Shown one piece after another: positions 9,355-18,299 of a DNA stretch of 47,939 nt. The stretch comes from Phormidium ambiguum IAM M-71 (GTDB taxonomy: Bacteria; Cyanobacteriota; Cyanobacteriia; Cyanobacteriales; Aerosakkonemataceae). The notes under the pieces are model-generated. The model made no database searches, was not told the origin of the DNA, and saw nothing but the letters and a program-made list of their open reading frames with translations. Both the position numbers and the translations under genes were made by a program. Position 1 is the first letter of the stretch, and each line of letters opens with the position of its first letter. The stretch spans positions 1 to 47,939 of the forward strand of contig NZ_MRCE01000049.1 in assembly GCF_001904725.1 (NCBI RefSeq), given 5' to 3'.

Positions 9355-10518
9355 TCAACGAGCAAGTCTCCACAATAGCCAACTACCCATAGCTACACCA
9401 AATATATTTGGCAACCAAGCGGCAACTTCGGGAGGCAGAATACCACCTAAGCCAAAAACGTCACCTAAAGTCATTAATAAATAGTAGGCAAAAATAATTA
9501 AAACGCTAATTCCAAAACCTGTGGCTTTATTGGTGCGTTGGGGGCGAATTCCTAAAATTGAACCGACTAAACCAAAGATTAAACAAGAAAAAGGTAAGGC
9601 AATTTTTTGGTGAATTCGGATTTCCAGTTTCCGCACTTTTTTGGTGTCGTTACTTAATCGAATTAACTTTAGTTGTTCTACTGCTTGAACAATGTTCATT
9701 TCTGCATAGTCTCGCCCTTTTCTGGCAAAATCTAAGGGGGCGCGGGGTAATTGTAATTGTTGATGTTCAAAGCGCATAATGTGCTGATATGAACCATCAG
9801 GGGCGACTAGATAGGTAGTGCCATTGTAAAAGTCCCAAGTATTTTGGGTTTGATTCCAAACTGCTGATTCGGAAACAACAATGCCGTTAACTCCCGATCG
9901 AGAACGCTCTAAAACCGTTAACCCCTTCATCCTTTCCCCGTCGAAGTCTTCGGCATAAAATAGCCGAGTCATTACTTCTTTTCTTTGCCCATCTGGTTGA
10001 GTTACTTTGTTAAATTCAGGATAAATAATGTTACTTTCTTGGAAATCTTTTTTCGGTCTATTTAAGGCAACTTGTAAAGTTTGGGTTGCTTCATATTTAG
10101 CTGCTGGTACGACAAATTCATTCAACCAAAAACAAATTCCTGTTACTACTATTCCCAGAGAAATTGCTGGTACTAATAAGCGATAAATATGAATGCCAAA
10201 ACTGCGTAAAGCGATTAATTCACTATCACTACTCAGACGACTATAAGTAATTAAAGTAGCTAACAGCATTGATGCTGGTAAAGCAAAGGCAACAAAATAA
10301 GGTAATTGCAATAAAAATATTTTCATGGCGATCGCAGGTGATAATCCAGCGTCGCTAATTTTCCGCATTAAATCAAATAAGGTGCCAATGGTTACTGCTA
10401 CGGAGGAAAACAGCCCGACTCCAAACAAAAATGGGGGTAATAATTCGGTGGTCAAATAACGATCCATCACCGAAATTCCCATTGGAAAATTGAAGAATGC
10501 AGACTTAAATTTGGGCAT
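9355..10518 (-). CDS. LptF/LptG-family permease (YjgP/YjgQ)
   Basis: A 387-residue membrane protein of the lipopolysaccharide-export permease family. It has N-terminal membrane helices after MDRYLTTELLPPFLFGVGLF, a large periplasmic beta-jellyroll region (about residues 130-285), and C-terminal helices including IALPFSCLIFGLVGSILG. In E. coli LptF and LptG form the inner-membrane channel driven by LptB. Cyanobacteria commonly encode one such protein, so F or G cannot be told apart. The lptB-like gene starts the same leftward cluster 62 bases upstream, with an LptA-like gene beyond it, which supports an Lpt transporter. The start could also be an internal ATG (MGISVMDRY or MDRYLTTE). Confidence 0.93.
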   Translation of the reverse strand: MPKFKSAFFNFPMGISVMDRYLTTELLPPFLFGVGLFSSVAVTIGTLFDLMRKISDAGLSPAIAMKIFLLQLPYFVAFALPASMLLATLITYSRLSSDSELIALRSFGIHIYRLLVPAISLGIVVTGICFWLNEFVVPAAKYEATQTLQVALNRPKKDFQESNIIYPEFNKVTQPDGQRKEVMTRLFYAEDFDGERMKGLTVLERSRSGVNGIVVSESAVWNQTQNTWDFYNGTTYLVAPDGSYQHIMRFEHQQLQLPRAPLDFARKGRDYAEMNIVQAVEQLKLIRLSNDTKKVRKLEIRIHQKIALPFSCLIFGLVGSILGIRPQRTNKATGFGISVLIIFAYYLLMTLGDVFGLGGILPPEVAAWLPNIFGVAMGSWLLWRLAR

Positions 10519-10520
10519 TA

Positions 10521-10561
10521 GGCAGTTGGTAGTTGGTAGTTGTTAGTTGGTAATTGGTGTT
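10521..10561. repeat. TTGGTAG short tandem repeat
   Basis: Several degenerate tandem copies of TTGGTAG/TTGTTAG lie between lptB and the permease gene. A second run occurs at about 46108-46136, between the ABC ATPase and the HD gene. This is another cyanobacterial heptanucleotide repeat class. Confidence 0.6.
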
Positions 10562-10580
10562 TTTTAAAGAATAAAAGTAA

Positions 10581-11309
10581 TTATTTTTGGAAATTTTCTC
10601 CTAGATAGTACTGTCTCACTAAAGGATTATTGTAAAGTTCATCGGCGCTACCGGAAGCTAAAATTTGACCATCGCGCATAATGTAGGCTCGATCGGTAAT
10701 TGCTAATGTTTCTCTGACGTTATGATCGGTTATTAAGATGCCAATTTGTCGATCGCGCAATTTTTGGACAATTTCTTGAATTTCCGCTACTGCGATCGGA
10801 TCGACACCTGCAAAAGGTTCATCCAAAAATAAGAAATTTGGCCCTTCTCTCCCAGCAGCTAACGCCCTAGCTAACTCTGTTCTGCGTCTTTCTCCCCCAG
10901 AAACTTGAATGCCTTTAGTATAAGCAACTTTTTCTAAGCGAAACTCGCGTAATAAAGTTTCTAAACGTGCTTGTCTTTCCCAACGCGGAACTTGTGTTTG
11001 TTGTAAAACTAAGAGAATATTTTCTTGTACGCTAAGATGGCGAAAAATGCTAGCCTCTTGCGCTAGATATCCCAATCCTAACTTTGCCCTTTGGTGCATG
11101 GGTAAGTTAGTCACATCTCGATCGTCAAGCCAAACAGTACCAGAATCGGGACGTTCCAAACCCGTAGCAATATAAAAAGTAGTGGTTTTACCAGCGCCAT
11201 TTGGCCCCAGTAAACCCACAACTTCTCCCCGCCCAACGGAAAGATTTACCCGATTGACAATCTGCCGTTTGCCGTAAGACTTATGAATGTTCTGTAAAAC
11301 AATTTTCAC
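10581..11309 (-). CDS. lptB: Lipopolysaccharide export ABC transporter ATPase LptB
   Basis: A 242-residue ABC ATPase: Walker A in GLLGPNGAGKTTTF (about residues 33-46), signature VSGGERRRTELARAL (about 140-154), Walker B FLFLDEPFAGVDPIA (about 164-178) and the H-loop in ILITDHNVRETLAI. The FAGVDP and DHNVRETL segments are typical of LptB rather than of generic amino-acid ATPases. LptB powers extraction of lipopolysaccharide from the inner membrane with LptFGC and hands it to LptA. Its neighbours are an LptA-like protein (upstream) and an LptF/G permease (downstream), all leftward, consistent with one operon. Confidence 0.95.
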   Translation of the reverse strand: MKIVLQNIHKSYGKRQIVNRVNLSVGRGEVVGLLGPNGAGKTTTFYIATGLERPDSGTVWLDDRDVTNLPMHQRAKLGLGYLAQEASIFRHLSVQENILLVLQQTQVPRWERQARLETLLREFRLEKVAYTKGIQVSGGERRRTELARALAAGREGPNFLFLDEPFAGVDPIAVAEIQEIVQKLRDRQIGILITDHNVRETLAITDRAYIMRDGQILASGSADELYNNPLVRQYYLGENFQK

Positions 11310-11429
11310 GCCGCTTTCTCCGCTTGGTGCAAAAAGGTAAAAGGCAGAATTTTAACTAGCAAATTATTTCTACCAGACTGCACTATTAGCTATTTGTTTC
11401 TGGAAAATTGTGTTTGATTCTACCACTGG

Positions 11430-11954
11430 TTAGCGACCTCTGGGACGGGTATTAGATTGAGGTCGGGGAGTTGTGGGAACTTTAGGTGGTGGTGTGGCTT
11501 GAGTGTTTAAGTTGGGATCGGAAACCAAATAAATGGATTCTACCTGACGATTGGCTTGGGGTACGGCAATAAATCGTCCTTCATCAATTAAATAAAGCAC
11601 TTGTTCGCCACGAATGCTATTCCCATTTTGGAGAACGTAAACATTTCCCGTGAGAATAATCCGTCGTTCCCGACTAAAGTATTGGGCTTGGGCGGCGGTG
11701 GCTTGAATTTGGCGGGCTGGGTAGAATAATTGTACGTTACCCCTAGCGGTGATCACGCCAGTTTTTTGGTCAGCTTCTTGAATGTCAGAACGTACTGTCA
11801 ACGGGCGACTGTCAGCCGTTGGGGGCGATGTTTGGGCGATCGAAATTTTATTGTTGGTACTAATTGCGATCGCACCCATAAACAATGAGGGTAACATTAA
11901 CGTTAAACCCAGGCGACGCAGATTATATTGAGGAAATTTAATAGCAGGCATCAT
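11430..11954 (-). CDS. LptA/OstA-like periplasmic protein
   Basis: A 174-residue protein with a signal peptide or anchor (about residues 10-35) and an OstA-like beta-jellyroll domain, seen in VRSDIQEADQKTGVITARGNV and AQYFSRERRIILTGNVYVLQN. This pattern (unwanted-intermediate region, then a 'GNV' strand) is shared by LptA and the N-terminus of LptD. LptA forms the periplasmic bridge for lipopolysaccharide. The C-terminus is Pro/Thr/Arg-rich (PPPKVPTTPRPQ). I use ATG 11954; a GTG at 11963 is in frame, and neither has a strong ribosome-binding site. It heads the leftward lpt cluster, 120 bases before lptB. Confidence 0.82.
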   Translation of the reverse strand: MMPAIKFPQYNLRRLGLTLMLPSLFMGAIAISTNNKISIAQTSPPTADSRPLTVRSDIQEADQKTGVITARGNVQLFYPARQIQATAAQAQYFSRERRIILTGNVYVLQNGNSIRGEQVLYLIDEGRFIAVPQANRQVESIYLVSDPNLNTQATPPPKVPTTPRPQSNTRPRGR

Positions 11955-12035
11955 AAAATTCACGCAAGCTTATAAACATTAAGCTAGATGCTGGTTAATC
12001 ATAACATCCCTTTCCTGTTCCAGGCGATCTTAAAA

Positions 12036-12070
12036 GGCAGGGGGGCAGGGGGGCAGGGGGGCAGGAGGGC
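12036..12070. repeat. GGGGGCA short tandem repeat
   Basis: Four near-perfect GGGGGGCA/GGAGGGCA units in tandem, upstream of the LptA-like gene. The same class recurs after smpB (about 21901-21952). Confidence 0.65.
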
Positions 12071-12090
12071 AAGAAAATTCTGTAGTTCTA

Positions 12091-12192
12091 TTCATAGGGT
12101 GCGTTACTAACGCACCATTCCTTATTCGTAGGGTGCGTTACTAACGCACCATTCCACTTATTCGTAGGGTGCGTTACTAACGCACCATTCCA
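12091..12192. repeat. Three tandem copies of a GGTGCGTTA hairpin repeat
   Basis: Three head-to-tail copies of about 34 bases each contain TAGGGTGCGTTACTAACGCA followed by CCATTCC (first palindrome 12098-12116). Each can fold as an 8-bp stem with a 3-base loop. A fourth, diverged relative with a longer loop lies at 46786-46812. Families of this sort spread between cyanobacterial genes and behave like very small non-autonomous elements. The three copies differ by only a few bases, which points to recent tandem duplication. Confidence 0.8.
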
Positions 12193-12332
12193 CTACTGTC
12201 AGTGCGTAAGTCCTAAACTTCTCTTATTAGTTGAGAACTTCGATCGCATATTCGCAGTCATAAGTAACAGTAGTCTTGTTAGGGTATTTTTAATGCCTTA
12301 ACTTAAGTCGGAAATTCTGGGAAGTAGAAATC

Positions 12333-12524
12333 ATGCCCTTTGAACCGTTATTTTGTCCTTGTTGTACACCAGCTATCTTGCATACTTTGGCGCAATCCGA
12401 TTTAACTCGCGTCCCTCAACAAATGCTTTGGCTAGGAACTGGAGCACTGTCTGCCGTCATCAAGAGACATCAACCAGAAAAGGCGATCGACCTAGCCAAA
12501 CATCATACAAGCGATATTACTTAA
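12333..12524 (+). CDS. Small hypothetical protein with a CPCC motif
   Basis: A 63-residue reading frame starting at an ATG and encoding FCPCCTPAILHTLAQ near the N-terminus. The Cys-Pro-Cys-Cys cluster could bind metal or be redox-active, but I recognise no family. It is the only candidate gene in the 640-base gap between the leftward LptA-like gene and the leftward-ending kinase gene, and lies opposite to both. There is no strong ribosome-binding site before the ATG. It may be real or fortuitous. Confidence 0.35.
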   Translation: MPFEPLFCPCCTPAILHTLAQSDLTRVPQQMLWLGTGALSAVIKRHQPEKAIDLAKHHTSDIT

Positions 12525-12595
12525 ACACCTAACAGAGAGAGAAAATTTTTCACATAAATCATGAAAAAAATCTCCTCCCATAACTCCTCCCCAAA

Positions 12596-14236
12596 CTACT
12601 CCTGCTTAACACCATCAGGCATAATCGCGCCGTGTAAATCAGCACCTTGTAAATCAGCACCTTGTAAATCAGCACCACGCAGATTAGCATCTTGCAAATA
12701 AGCACCTTGTAAATCAGCGCCCTTTAAATAAGCACCTGACAACTTAGCGCCCTGTAAATCAGCATTAGCCAAATTCGCACCTTCCAAATTCGCATCCCAA
12801 AGTTTGGCATCCTGCAACTTAGCATTTCGCAAATTCGCACCCACCAAACTAGAACTTTCTAAATTTGCCCCCCGCAAATTTGCCCCTGACAAATTCGCAT
12901 TTTCCAAATTCGCATCCCAAAGTTTGGCATCCCAAAGTTTGGCATCCCAAAGTTTGGCATTGCGTAAATTCGCCCCTCCCAAATCAGCCGCTTCCAAATT
13001 CGCATCTGCCAAACTTGCCCCTTCTAAATTCGCCCCTCCCAACTTAGCATCCCCTAAATTAGCACCTACCAAATTAGCGCCTTCCAAACTCGCACTTTCT
13101 AAATTAGTCCCCCACAAATTAGCACCACCCAAATAAGCACCTTCTAACTGTGCTTCCCGTAAATCAGCACCACCTAAATTTGCTCCCCGTAAATCAGCAC
13201 CACGCAAATCACACCTCCGACATTGCTTCGTAAAATGCAATCTTCGCACCGCATTTTGACTACTAGAAATTGCTTGATTACTATTATTCCTTAACCCTCT
13301 TTGCTCGTTAACATTCCCTAACCCAGCGTAAAGAAAACTAATAGTTCCTAAAGCAACTAAACCTAGTACAGGCGCTGTCACATATTTTTTGATTTTTCCG
13401 GGTAACTTTTGCAATTCAATGGCATAAACTGGTGGTTGCATACTCTTCTGCAAAGCTTTTAAAGCCAAACTTGCATCAGAGTAGCGAAATTTCAAATTTG
13501 GCTCCACCATTTTGGTTAACCATTGCCCAAAACGCAGCGGTAATTTGGGAAATAACCCTTGAAAATTAAACCGATAATTGTCATCAATTAACTTGCCAAC
13601 TTCTACAGAACGAGTACCTGTGACTAAGCAAATTAAAGTAGCTCCTAAACTATAAAGATCGGAAGCAGTAGTTAAAGCACGACCAAATTGTTCTTCAGGA
13701 GGCATAAAGCCAATTGTTCCGCCAGCCACACTACTTAAAGCTAATGCTCCATCCCTAATTCTGGCAAAACCAAAATCCACCAAATAAGCATTTAATTCTT
13801 CATCCACCAAAATATTTTCCGGTTTAATATCTCGATGAATTACTGGTGGAGTCCGTTGTTGCAAATAAACCAAAATTTCCAATACAGAAATCGCAATTTG
13901 CTGGATTTGTTCTAATGTAAAACTGTATCTTTCCGCTAAAGATGGCGCTTTTTTATACTCTTGGACTAAACAAAACCCGGATGGCGTTTCAAAAGAGTCT
14001 AAATAACGCGGAATGCGAGGATGATGCAGCTGTTGTAAAACTTCTATTTCTCTTTGGTAAGTTTTAAAGCCAGACCAATCAGCACCTGAATTAGCAAAAC
14101 GGAATTCTTTAATTACTACCTGTTGTTCTGAATTGAGGACGTTAGCCAAATAGGTAATACGTCCTGCTTCTCGATTAAGTCCTAGTTCTTGGATAACTTC
14201 ATAGTCGTGGCTGGAGAAGTTCGGAAAATTGCTCAT
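12596..14236 (-). CDS. Ser/Thr protein kinase with C-terminal pentapeptide-repeat domain
   Basis: A 546-residue protein. The kinase domain (about residues 10-270) has catalytic Lys43 (VVIKEF), HRDIKPEN with Asp136 and DFG Asp154. The glycine loop is atypical (GLNREAGRITYLA), as in a known cyanobacterial subfamily. A transmembrane helix (about 285-305) follows, then 39 uninterrupted A(D/N)LxG pentapeptides (about 340-540) forming a right-handed beta-helix. I chose the ATG at 14236 because GGGGAGA lies just upstream and the paralogue next door starts with the same MSNF; a TTG at 14251 is also in frame. Its kinase half is closely similar to the neighbouring gene at 14357-16384, so this is a tandem duplicate with a different C-terminus. 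Target unknown. Confidence 0.93.
   Translation of the reverse strand: MSNFPNFSSHDYEVIQELGLNREAGRITYLANVLNSEQQVVIKEFRFANSGADWSGFKTYQREIEVLQQLHHPRIPRYLDSFETPSGFCLVQEYKKAPSLAERYSFTLEQIQQIAISVLEILVYLQQRTPPVIHRDIKPENILVDEELNAYLVDFGFARIRDGALALSSVAGGTIGFMPPEEQFGRALTTASDLYSLGATLICLVTGTRSVEVGKLIDDNYRFNFQGLFPKLPLRFGQWLTKMVEPNLKFRYSDASLALKALQKSMQPPVYAIELQKLPGKIKKYVTAPVLGLVALGTISFLYAGLGNVNEQRGLRNNSNQAISSSQNAVRRLHFTKQCRRCDLRGADLRGANLGGADLREAQLEGAYLGGANLWGTNLESASLEGANLVGANLGDAKLGGANLEGASLADANLEAADLGGANLRNAKLWDAKLWDAKLWDANLENANLSGANLRGANLESSSLVGANLRNAKLQDAKLWDANLEGANLANADLQGAKLSGAYLKGADLQGAYLQDANLRGADLQGADLQGADLHGAIMPDGVKQE
12916..12960. repeat. Three perfect 15-bp tandem repeats inside the pentapeptide region
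   Basis: CCCAAAGTTTGGCAT occurs three times in a row (12916, 12931, 12946) and once alone at 12796. Each copy encodes one AKLWD pentapeptide on the minus strand. Exact nucleotide identity shows recent expansion of the beta-helix by slippage or unequal exchange. Confidence 0.9.
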
Positions 14237-14356
14237 AATTTCTCCCCGCAAGAGATTTGTGCAGAGTCACGGCATTTAGCTTGCTTGAAAGATCGTAACC
14301 GTTGTGGGGAATTTTGTCACAGATTGGTAATTTTGTTACAAAATATAATTAAATAA

Positions 14357-16384
14357 TTATTTTGTGTAACGAAATTCCCACCAGTTAGTTTTCAGACTTT
14401 CTTTGCCTTCTGAGTTTACTGCCCAAACGCGCCAGCGCCCTGGTTGGCCACCAACAAAATTGAAAGTATAGCGGTTTGTAGTGATGTTTCTGACAATTGC
14501 ATACTTACATTTATCCTGTTCGGAACACCATCCCAGATCGGGCATATAAAAATCTATCTCAACTGTGTAACTTTTGGCACCAAGAACATCTTCCCAAGCT
14601 AAAGTTGTTTCTCTTGGATAGTGATGAAATACAGTGTTATTCAAAGGACAAAGTAATCTAGGTGTATTGGGAATTCTGGTGTAATTTTTATTAGAATTAG
14701 CTGGTAAAGGTGGGGGAATTCTTGTTAAGCAAGAATCGAAATTATTATTATTTGCTGGCTTATCTAAGTTAAAGTTATCAGTTGACGTTATACCTAACTT
14801 TTGGCGTAATCTTTGGTGATTTACAATACTTCTAGAATAATGTGGCTGAAATCGTAATGCTTGGTCATAAGAATTAAGGGCTTCTTCGTTCCGTCCCAAA
14901 CCTTCTAGTGCTACGCCCTTGTTATGCCAAGCTGAATGTAATTGTGGGCGAATTTGCAGGGCTTTTTCGCAATTTGGTAAGGCTTGTTCATATTTTCTTA
15001 AAAAGTTTAAGGTATTGCAGCGACCACCCCAAGCATGACTATTGTTAGGATTAATTGCAATTGCGCGATCGTAAGAAGCAATTGATTCTTCATATTGCCC
15101 CATGCCAGCAAATACATGACCTCTTATTACCCAAACTCTAGTATTTCTGCTATTGGGGGAAATTTCTATAGCTTTGTTACAATCAACCAAAGCTTTTTCA
15201 TACTTAAGTATTTGATTAAATGTAGCACAGCGACTAACCAAAGCATTGTAGTAATTTGGATTAATGTTTATAGCTGCATTATAAGCTGAGAGAGCCTGGG
15301 AATAATAGCGACGACGAAATAAGTACTCACCTCTATTAAACCAATCAGTAGCATTCCACTTAACGTCTCTGTTTCGATAGTTTGTTTGAGGCGCACGATA
15401 AGTTTGATGATAGTTTCTCCTAGTATTATTTATTTGATTGGATGTTAATTCATTCATACTATATTCTACAAAACTCTGCATTAGATGCACAGTCAATCCA
15501 GGTACCGATACCCAAATCAGTCCATATAGTAGTAATAGTAATACTTTGAGAGCTACACCTTTTTGTTGTTTTGAAGTTTCCCATTTATTTGAATTAATCA
15601 ATACAAATAATGCCTGTTCCGCATTAGCAAATCGCTTTTTGACATTTGGTTCCACCATTTTAGCCAACCAAACCACAAATAAAGAACTAAGTTGCGGAAC
15701 TAAAGGTTCAACATTAAAGCGATATTCGTCATTAATTAACGTACCAATATTTACAGAACGAGTACCAGTAACTAAACACATTAAAGTTGCACCCAAACTG
15801 TAAAGGTCTGATGCTTCCGATAACGGACGACCAAATTGTTCTTCTGGTGGCATAAAACCGGGAGTTCCTGCGGCTACGCTGCTTAAAGCCATTTGTTCTC
15901 CACCAATTCTCGCCAAACCAAAATCCACTAAATAAGCATTCAATTGCTCATCAACTAAAATGTTTTCTGGTTTAATATCCCGATGAATTACTGGCGGAGT
16001 CCGCTTTTGTAAATAAACCAAAATCTCCAATACAGAAATAGCAATAGTTCTAATTTCTTCGGGAGTAAAACTTCGTCTTTCTGCCAAAGAAGGCGCATTT
16101 TTATACTCCTGTACTAAGCAAAAACCGAGCGGAGTTTCAAAAGAATTAAAGTAACGCGGAATTCTCGGATGGTCTAATTGTTGTAAGAGTTCAATTTCCC
16201 GTTGATATGCTTTAAATCCAGACCAACTAGTGCCTTCAGAAGCAAAGCGAAATTCTTTAATCGTAACTTTTTGGTCAAGATTTAAGTTAATAGCTAAGTA
16301 AGTAATTCTTCCTGCTTCTCGGTTACGTGCAAGTTCACGAATTACTTGATAACCGTGACTAGAAAAATCGGGAAAGTTGCTCAT
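14357..16384 (-). CDS. Ser/Thr protein kinase with TPR repeats and a C-terminal beta domain
   Basis: A 675-residue protein. The kinase domain (about residues 10-270) has Lys43 (VTIKEF), HRDIKPEN with Asp136 and DFG Asp154. A transmembrane helix lies at about 285-310. TPR repeats (about 345-515) include YNAAININPNYYNALVSR and YDRAIAINPNNSHAWGGR. A C-terminal domain (about 575-675) ends in VGGQPGRWRVWAVNSEGKES, which looks like a fibronectin-type or Ig-like beta sandwich. The extracytoplasmic TPR-beta part probably senses a protein or ligand. The start ATG is clear. It is the close paralogue of the adjacent pentapeptide kinase (about 105 bases downstream). Confidence 0.93.
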   Translation of the reverse strand: MSNFPDFSSHGYQVIRELARNREAGRITYLAINLNLDQKVTIKEFRFASEGTSWSGFKAYQREIELLQQLDHPRIPRYFNSFETPLGFCLVQEYKNAPSLAERRSFTPEEIRTIAISVLEILVYLQKRTPPVIHRDIKPENILVDEQLNAYLVDFGLARIGGEQMALSSVAAGTPGFMPPEEQFGRPLSEASDLYSLGATLMCLVTGTRSVNIGTLINDEYRFNVEPLVPQLSSLFVVWLAKMVEPNVKKRFANAEQALFVLINSNKWETSKQQKGVALKVLLLLLYGLIWVSVPGLTVHLMQSFVEYSMNELTSNQINNTRRNYHQTYRAPQTNYRNRDVKWNATDWFNRGEYLFRRRYYSQALSAYNAAININPNYYNALVSRCATFNQILKYEKALVDCNKAIEISPNSRNTRVWVIRGHVFAGMGQYEESIASYDRAIAINPNNSHAWGGRCNTLNFLRKYEQALPNCEKALQIRPQLHSAWHNKGVALEGLGRNEEALNSYDQALRFQPHYSRSIVNHQRLRQKLGITSTDNFNLDKPANNNNFDSCLTRIPPPLPANSNKNYTRIPNTPRLLCPLNNTVFHHYPRETTLAWEDVLGAKSYTVEIDFYMPDLGWCSEQDKCKYAIVRNITTNRYTFNFVGGQPGRWRVWAVNSEGKESLKTNWWEFRYTK

Positions 16385-16523
16385 CTCTTTGTCCGCACAA
16401 GCGGTTTTACAATGCTGTACTTGACATCAAGTTTGGCACAAAATTTTCCAAGTAGCCAGCAACAAATCTCGTAAAAGTATTGACTTATCTGGATTTCAGC
16501 AAATTAATAGCAGTTGAAAAACT

Positions 16524-17930
16524 TTACCAATTGTTACCAATCATTGTAAAACCTGACCAAAAGAAGGGATGTTTGAAATTACGATTTCCCAAAGCTACTA
16601 ATGAAGGTGGTAAATTGACACCAGCACCTAAATTAGGCCCGATTAATTTGCCTTTTTCTAATCGCACTTCTCCGCGTAACATTGCTACTTGTGCTTTTCG
16701 CAAAGCTTCGCTTCTGGTAGGTGCAGTTTTTAAGAAAGGGTAAAACTCGCTCATTAAAGCTAAAGTTCCCACGTCGCTAACATTCCATAAACTCGCTAAT
16801 GCTGACTTAGTTCCGCTTTGAATTGCTAATCCGGCAAATCCCATTTCGGCATCTTTGTCGCCAATGGCGGTGCGACAAGCACTTAAAACTAATAAATCTA
16901 CTGGTGGTTTATTCCATTGTAGTTGGCGCATTTTATCTAATGTTAGTCTGGTGTCCCAAAATTGGATGAAGGAATTTGCTGGTGCGCCGGAGTTAAATTG
17001 CGCGTGGGTAGCTAAGTGTACGATGCTAAAGGTTTGGGTGGTACGTTGCGATCGTAAATTGTTGATTGTAAACTCTTGATTTAAAAAATGTTTACGTTGT
17101 CGAGAAGCATTTGGAACTATAGTAGATAATTCTACAGGAACCGCAATCAAAGGAGGTAATTCTTTAAACTGTGATGCTCCCATTGCTAAAACTGGAGAAT
17201 TTTTCAGACTGCGGGCGTTAAAATCAGTCATATTAAAAGCTGGAATCAGCCCAATACTGTACTTTTCTACCAAAAACTTTTGCCCATCATGTAAACTTGC
17301 TAATGGCAAGCTGCGTAAAGTTGGCCCCATGCAAAAGATCAATGAATCAATCCGATTATTTTTTAATTCTGTTTCCAAAGGACTAATTATCCATTGATAC
17401 AACTTTTTCGCCGCAGGTAAGTAACTAGTAGTACTAAGTTTGGTAGCATCAGTAACTTCTTGCATTAGTTCCCTTGCCGTACTAACTAAGTTTTCCCTAG
17501 TTGCTGCTGGCACACTTTTCCGAATTGGTACTCTTTGTGGCAAAACTAACACTAACTCCAGTTTTTTTGGCGTTGGTACTGCATAAATTAAAGCAGTTCT
17601 TTTCCCGGTTTGACTTGCCAACTTCTGCAAAGTAGCTGCTATCTGTTGCGCCTTTAAAGAAGATTGTGATAAATCCGCCTTAAAATAAGTTTCGTAATCT
17701 GTTTCCCAACTTTTTTCAATTGTATTCACAGTATCAATTGGATTTAAATTTTGAATTCTTTCTCCCAGTGCTGGAGGATTAGCTTTAATTCCATCATTCA
17801 AAGTTACATTGCTAACATTTACAGTTCTAGTTTCCCGTACTGTAGCAACGCCCAATTGATTATTAATAACTGTGCTACTCAGTGCTAAGGCAAATCCCGT
17901 AACAAATATGACCAATGATGGGAATTTCAT
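16524..17930 (-). CDS. CHAT-domain protein with signal peptide
   Basis: A 468-residue protein with an N-terminal signal or anchor (about residues 1-22), a conserved DTVNTIEKSWETDYETYF segment (about 75-95), and a CHAT domain (about 195-468). The dyad is intact: His309 in VHLATHAQF and Cys352 in LLVLSACRTAIGD. Unlike the CHAT protein at 2417-5050 it has no TPR repeats. It lies 139 bases upstream of the TPR kinase on the same strand and divergent from a third kinase, so it sits in a signalling cluster. CHAT proteases are caspase-like; activator and substrate are not evident. Confidence 0.88.
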   Translation of the reverse strand: MKFPSLVIFVTGFALALSSTVINNQLGVATVRETRTVNVSNVTLNDGIKANPPALGERIQNLNPIDTVNTIEKSWETDYETYFKADLSQSSLKAQQIAATLQKLASQTGKRTALIYAVPTPKKLELVLVLPQRVPIRKSVPAATRENLVSTARELMQEVTDATKLSTTSYLPAAKKLYQWIISPLETELKNNRIDSLIFCMGPTLRSLPLASLHDGQKFLVEKYSIGLIPAFNMTDFNARSLKNSPVLAMGASQFKELPPLIAVPVELSTIVPNASRQRKHFLNQEFTINNLRSQRTTQTFSIVHLATHAQFNSGAPANSFIQFWDTRLTLDKMRQLQWNKPPVDLLVLSACRTAIGDKDAEMGFAGLAIQSGTKSALASLWNVSDVGTLALMSEFYPFLKTAPTRSEALRKAQVAMLRGEVRLEKGKLIGPNLGAGVNLPPSLVALGNRNFKHPFFWSGFTMIGNNW

Positions 17931-18299
17931 AGTAATGACTCTCCACCAAATTTAAACTACAATTATAGTAAATTCTTAACCTAAACATCTGTCAGAGGTA
18001 TTACTTACCACAGTTCGACTCTAATATTTTCCTGAAAAATTCATTAAATTAAGATATTTTGTATTTTTTAGCAAACTTAAGCATTAGCTAGTATTTTACT
18101 AAATAGTCAACATTTAACAACTTTTTTCAGTTTCATCCTGAACAACCAATAAAATGCTGAAAAACTCTCATAGAGAAGGCTATTTTCAATAGGCTCTTTA
18201 AATTAACTGTCAATTCAGAGTGGACTTTGTTAACAGATTATTCATGTAATTATTGTCCCTTTTCATTATTAACCTTTTACCATCAAGTTGTAGTTAGCT
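17931..18299. other. 369-bp AT-rich divergent promoter region
   Basis: This non-coding gap separates the leftward CHAT gene from the rightward kinase. A TATAAT lies on the minus strand at 17967-17962, about 32 bases before the CHAT start, without a convincing -35 partner. I see no repeats, RNA gene or recognisable operator. Confidence 0.5.

Noticed and set aside
12804-13136. 110-residue frame opposite the pentapeptide kinase
   Set aside because: It is the mirror of the pentapeptide-coding repeats (KFAPxKFA pattern) and has no own start signals.
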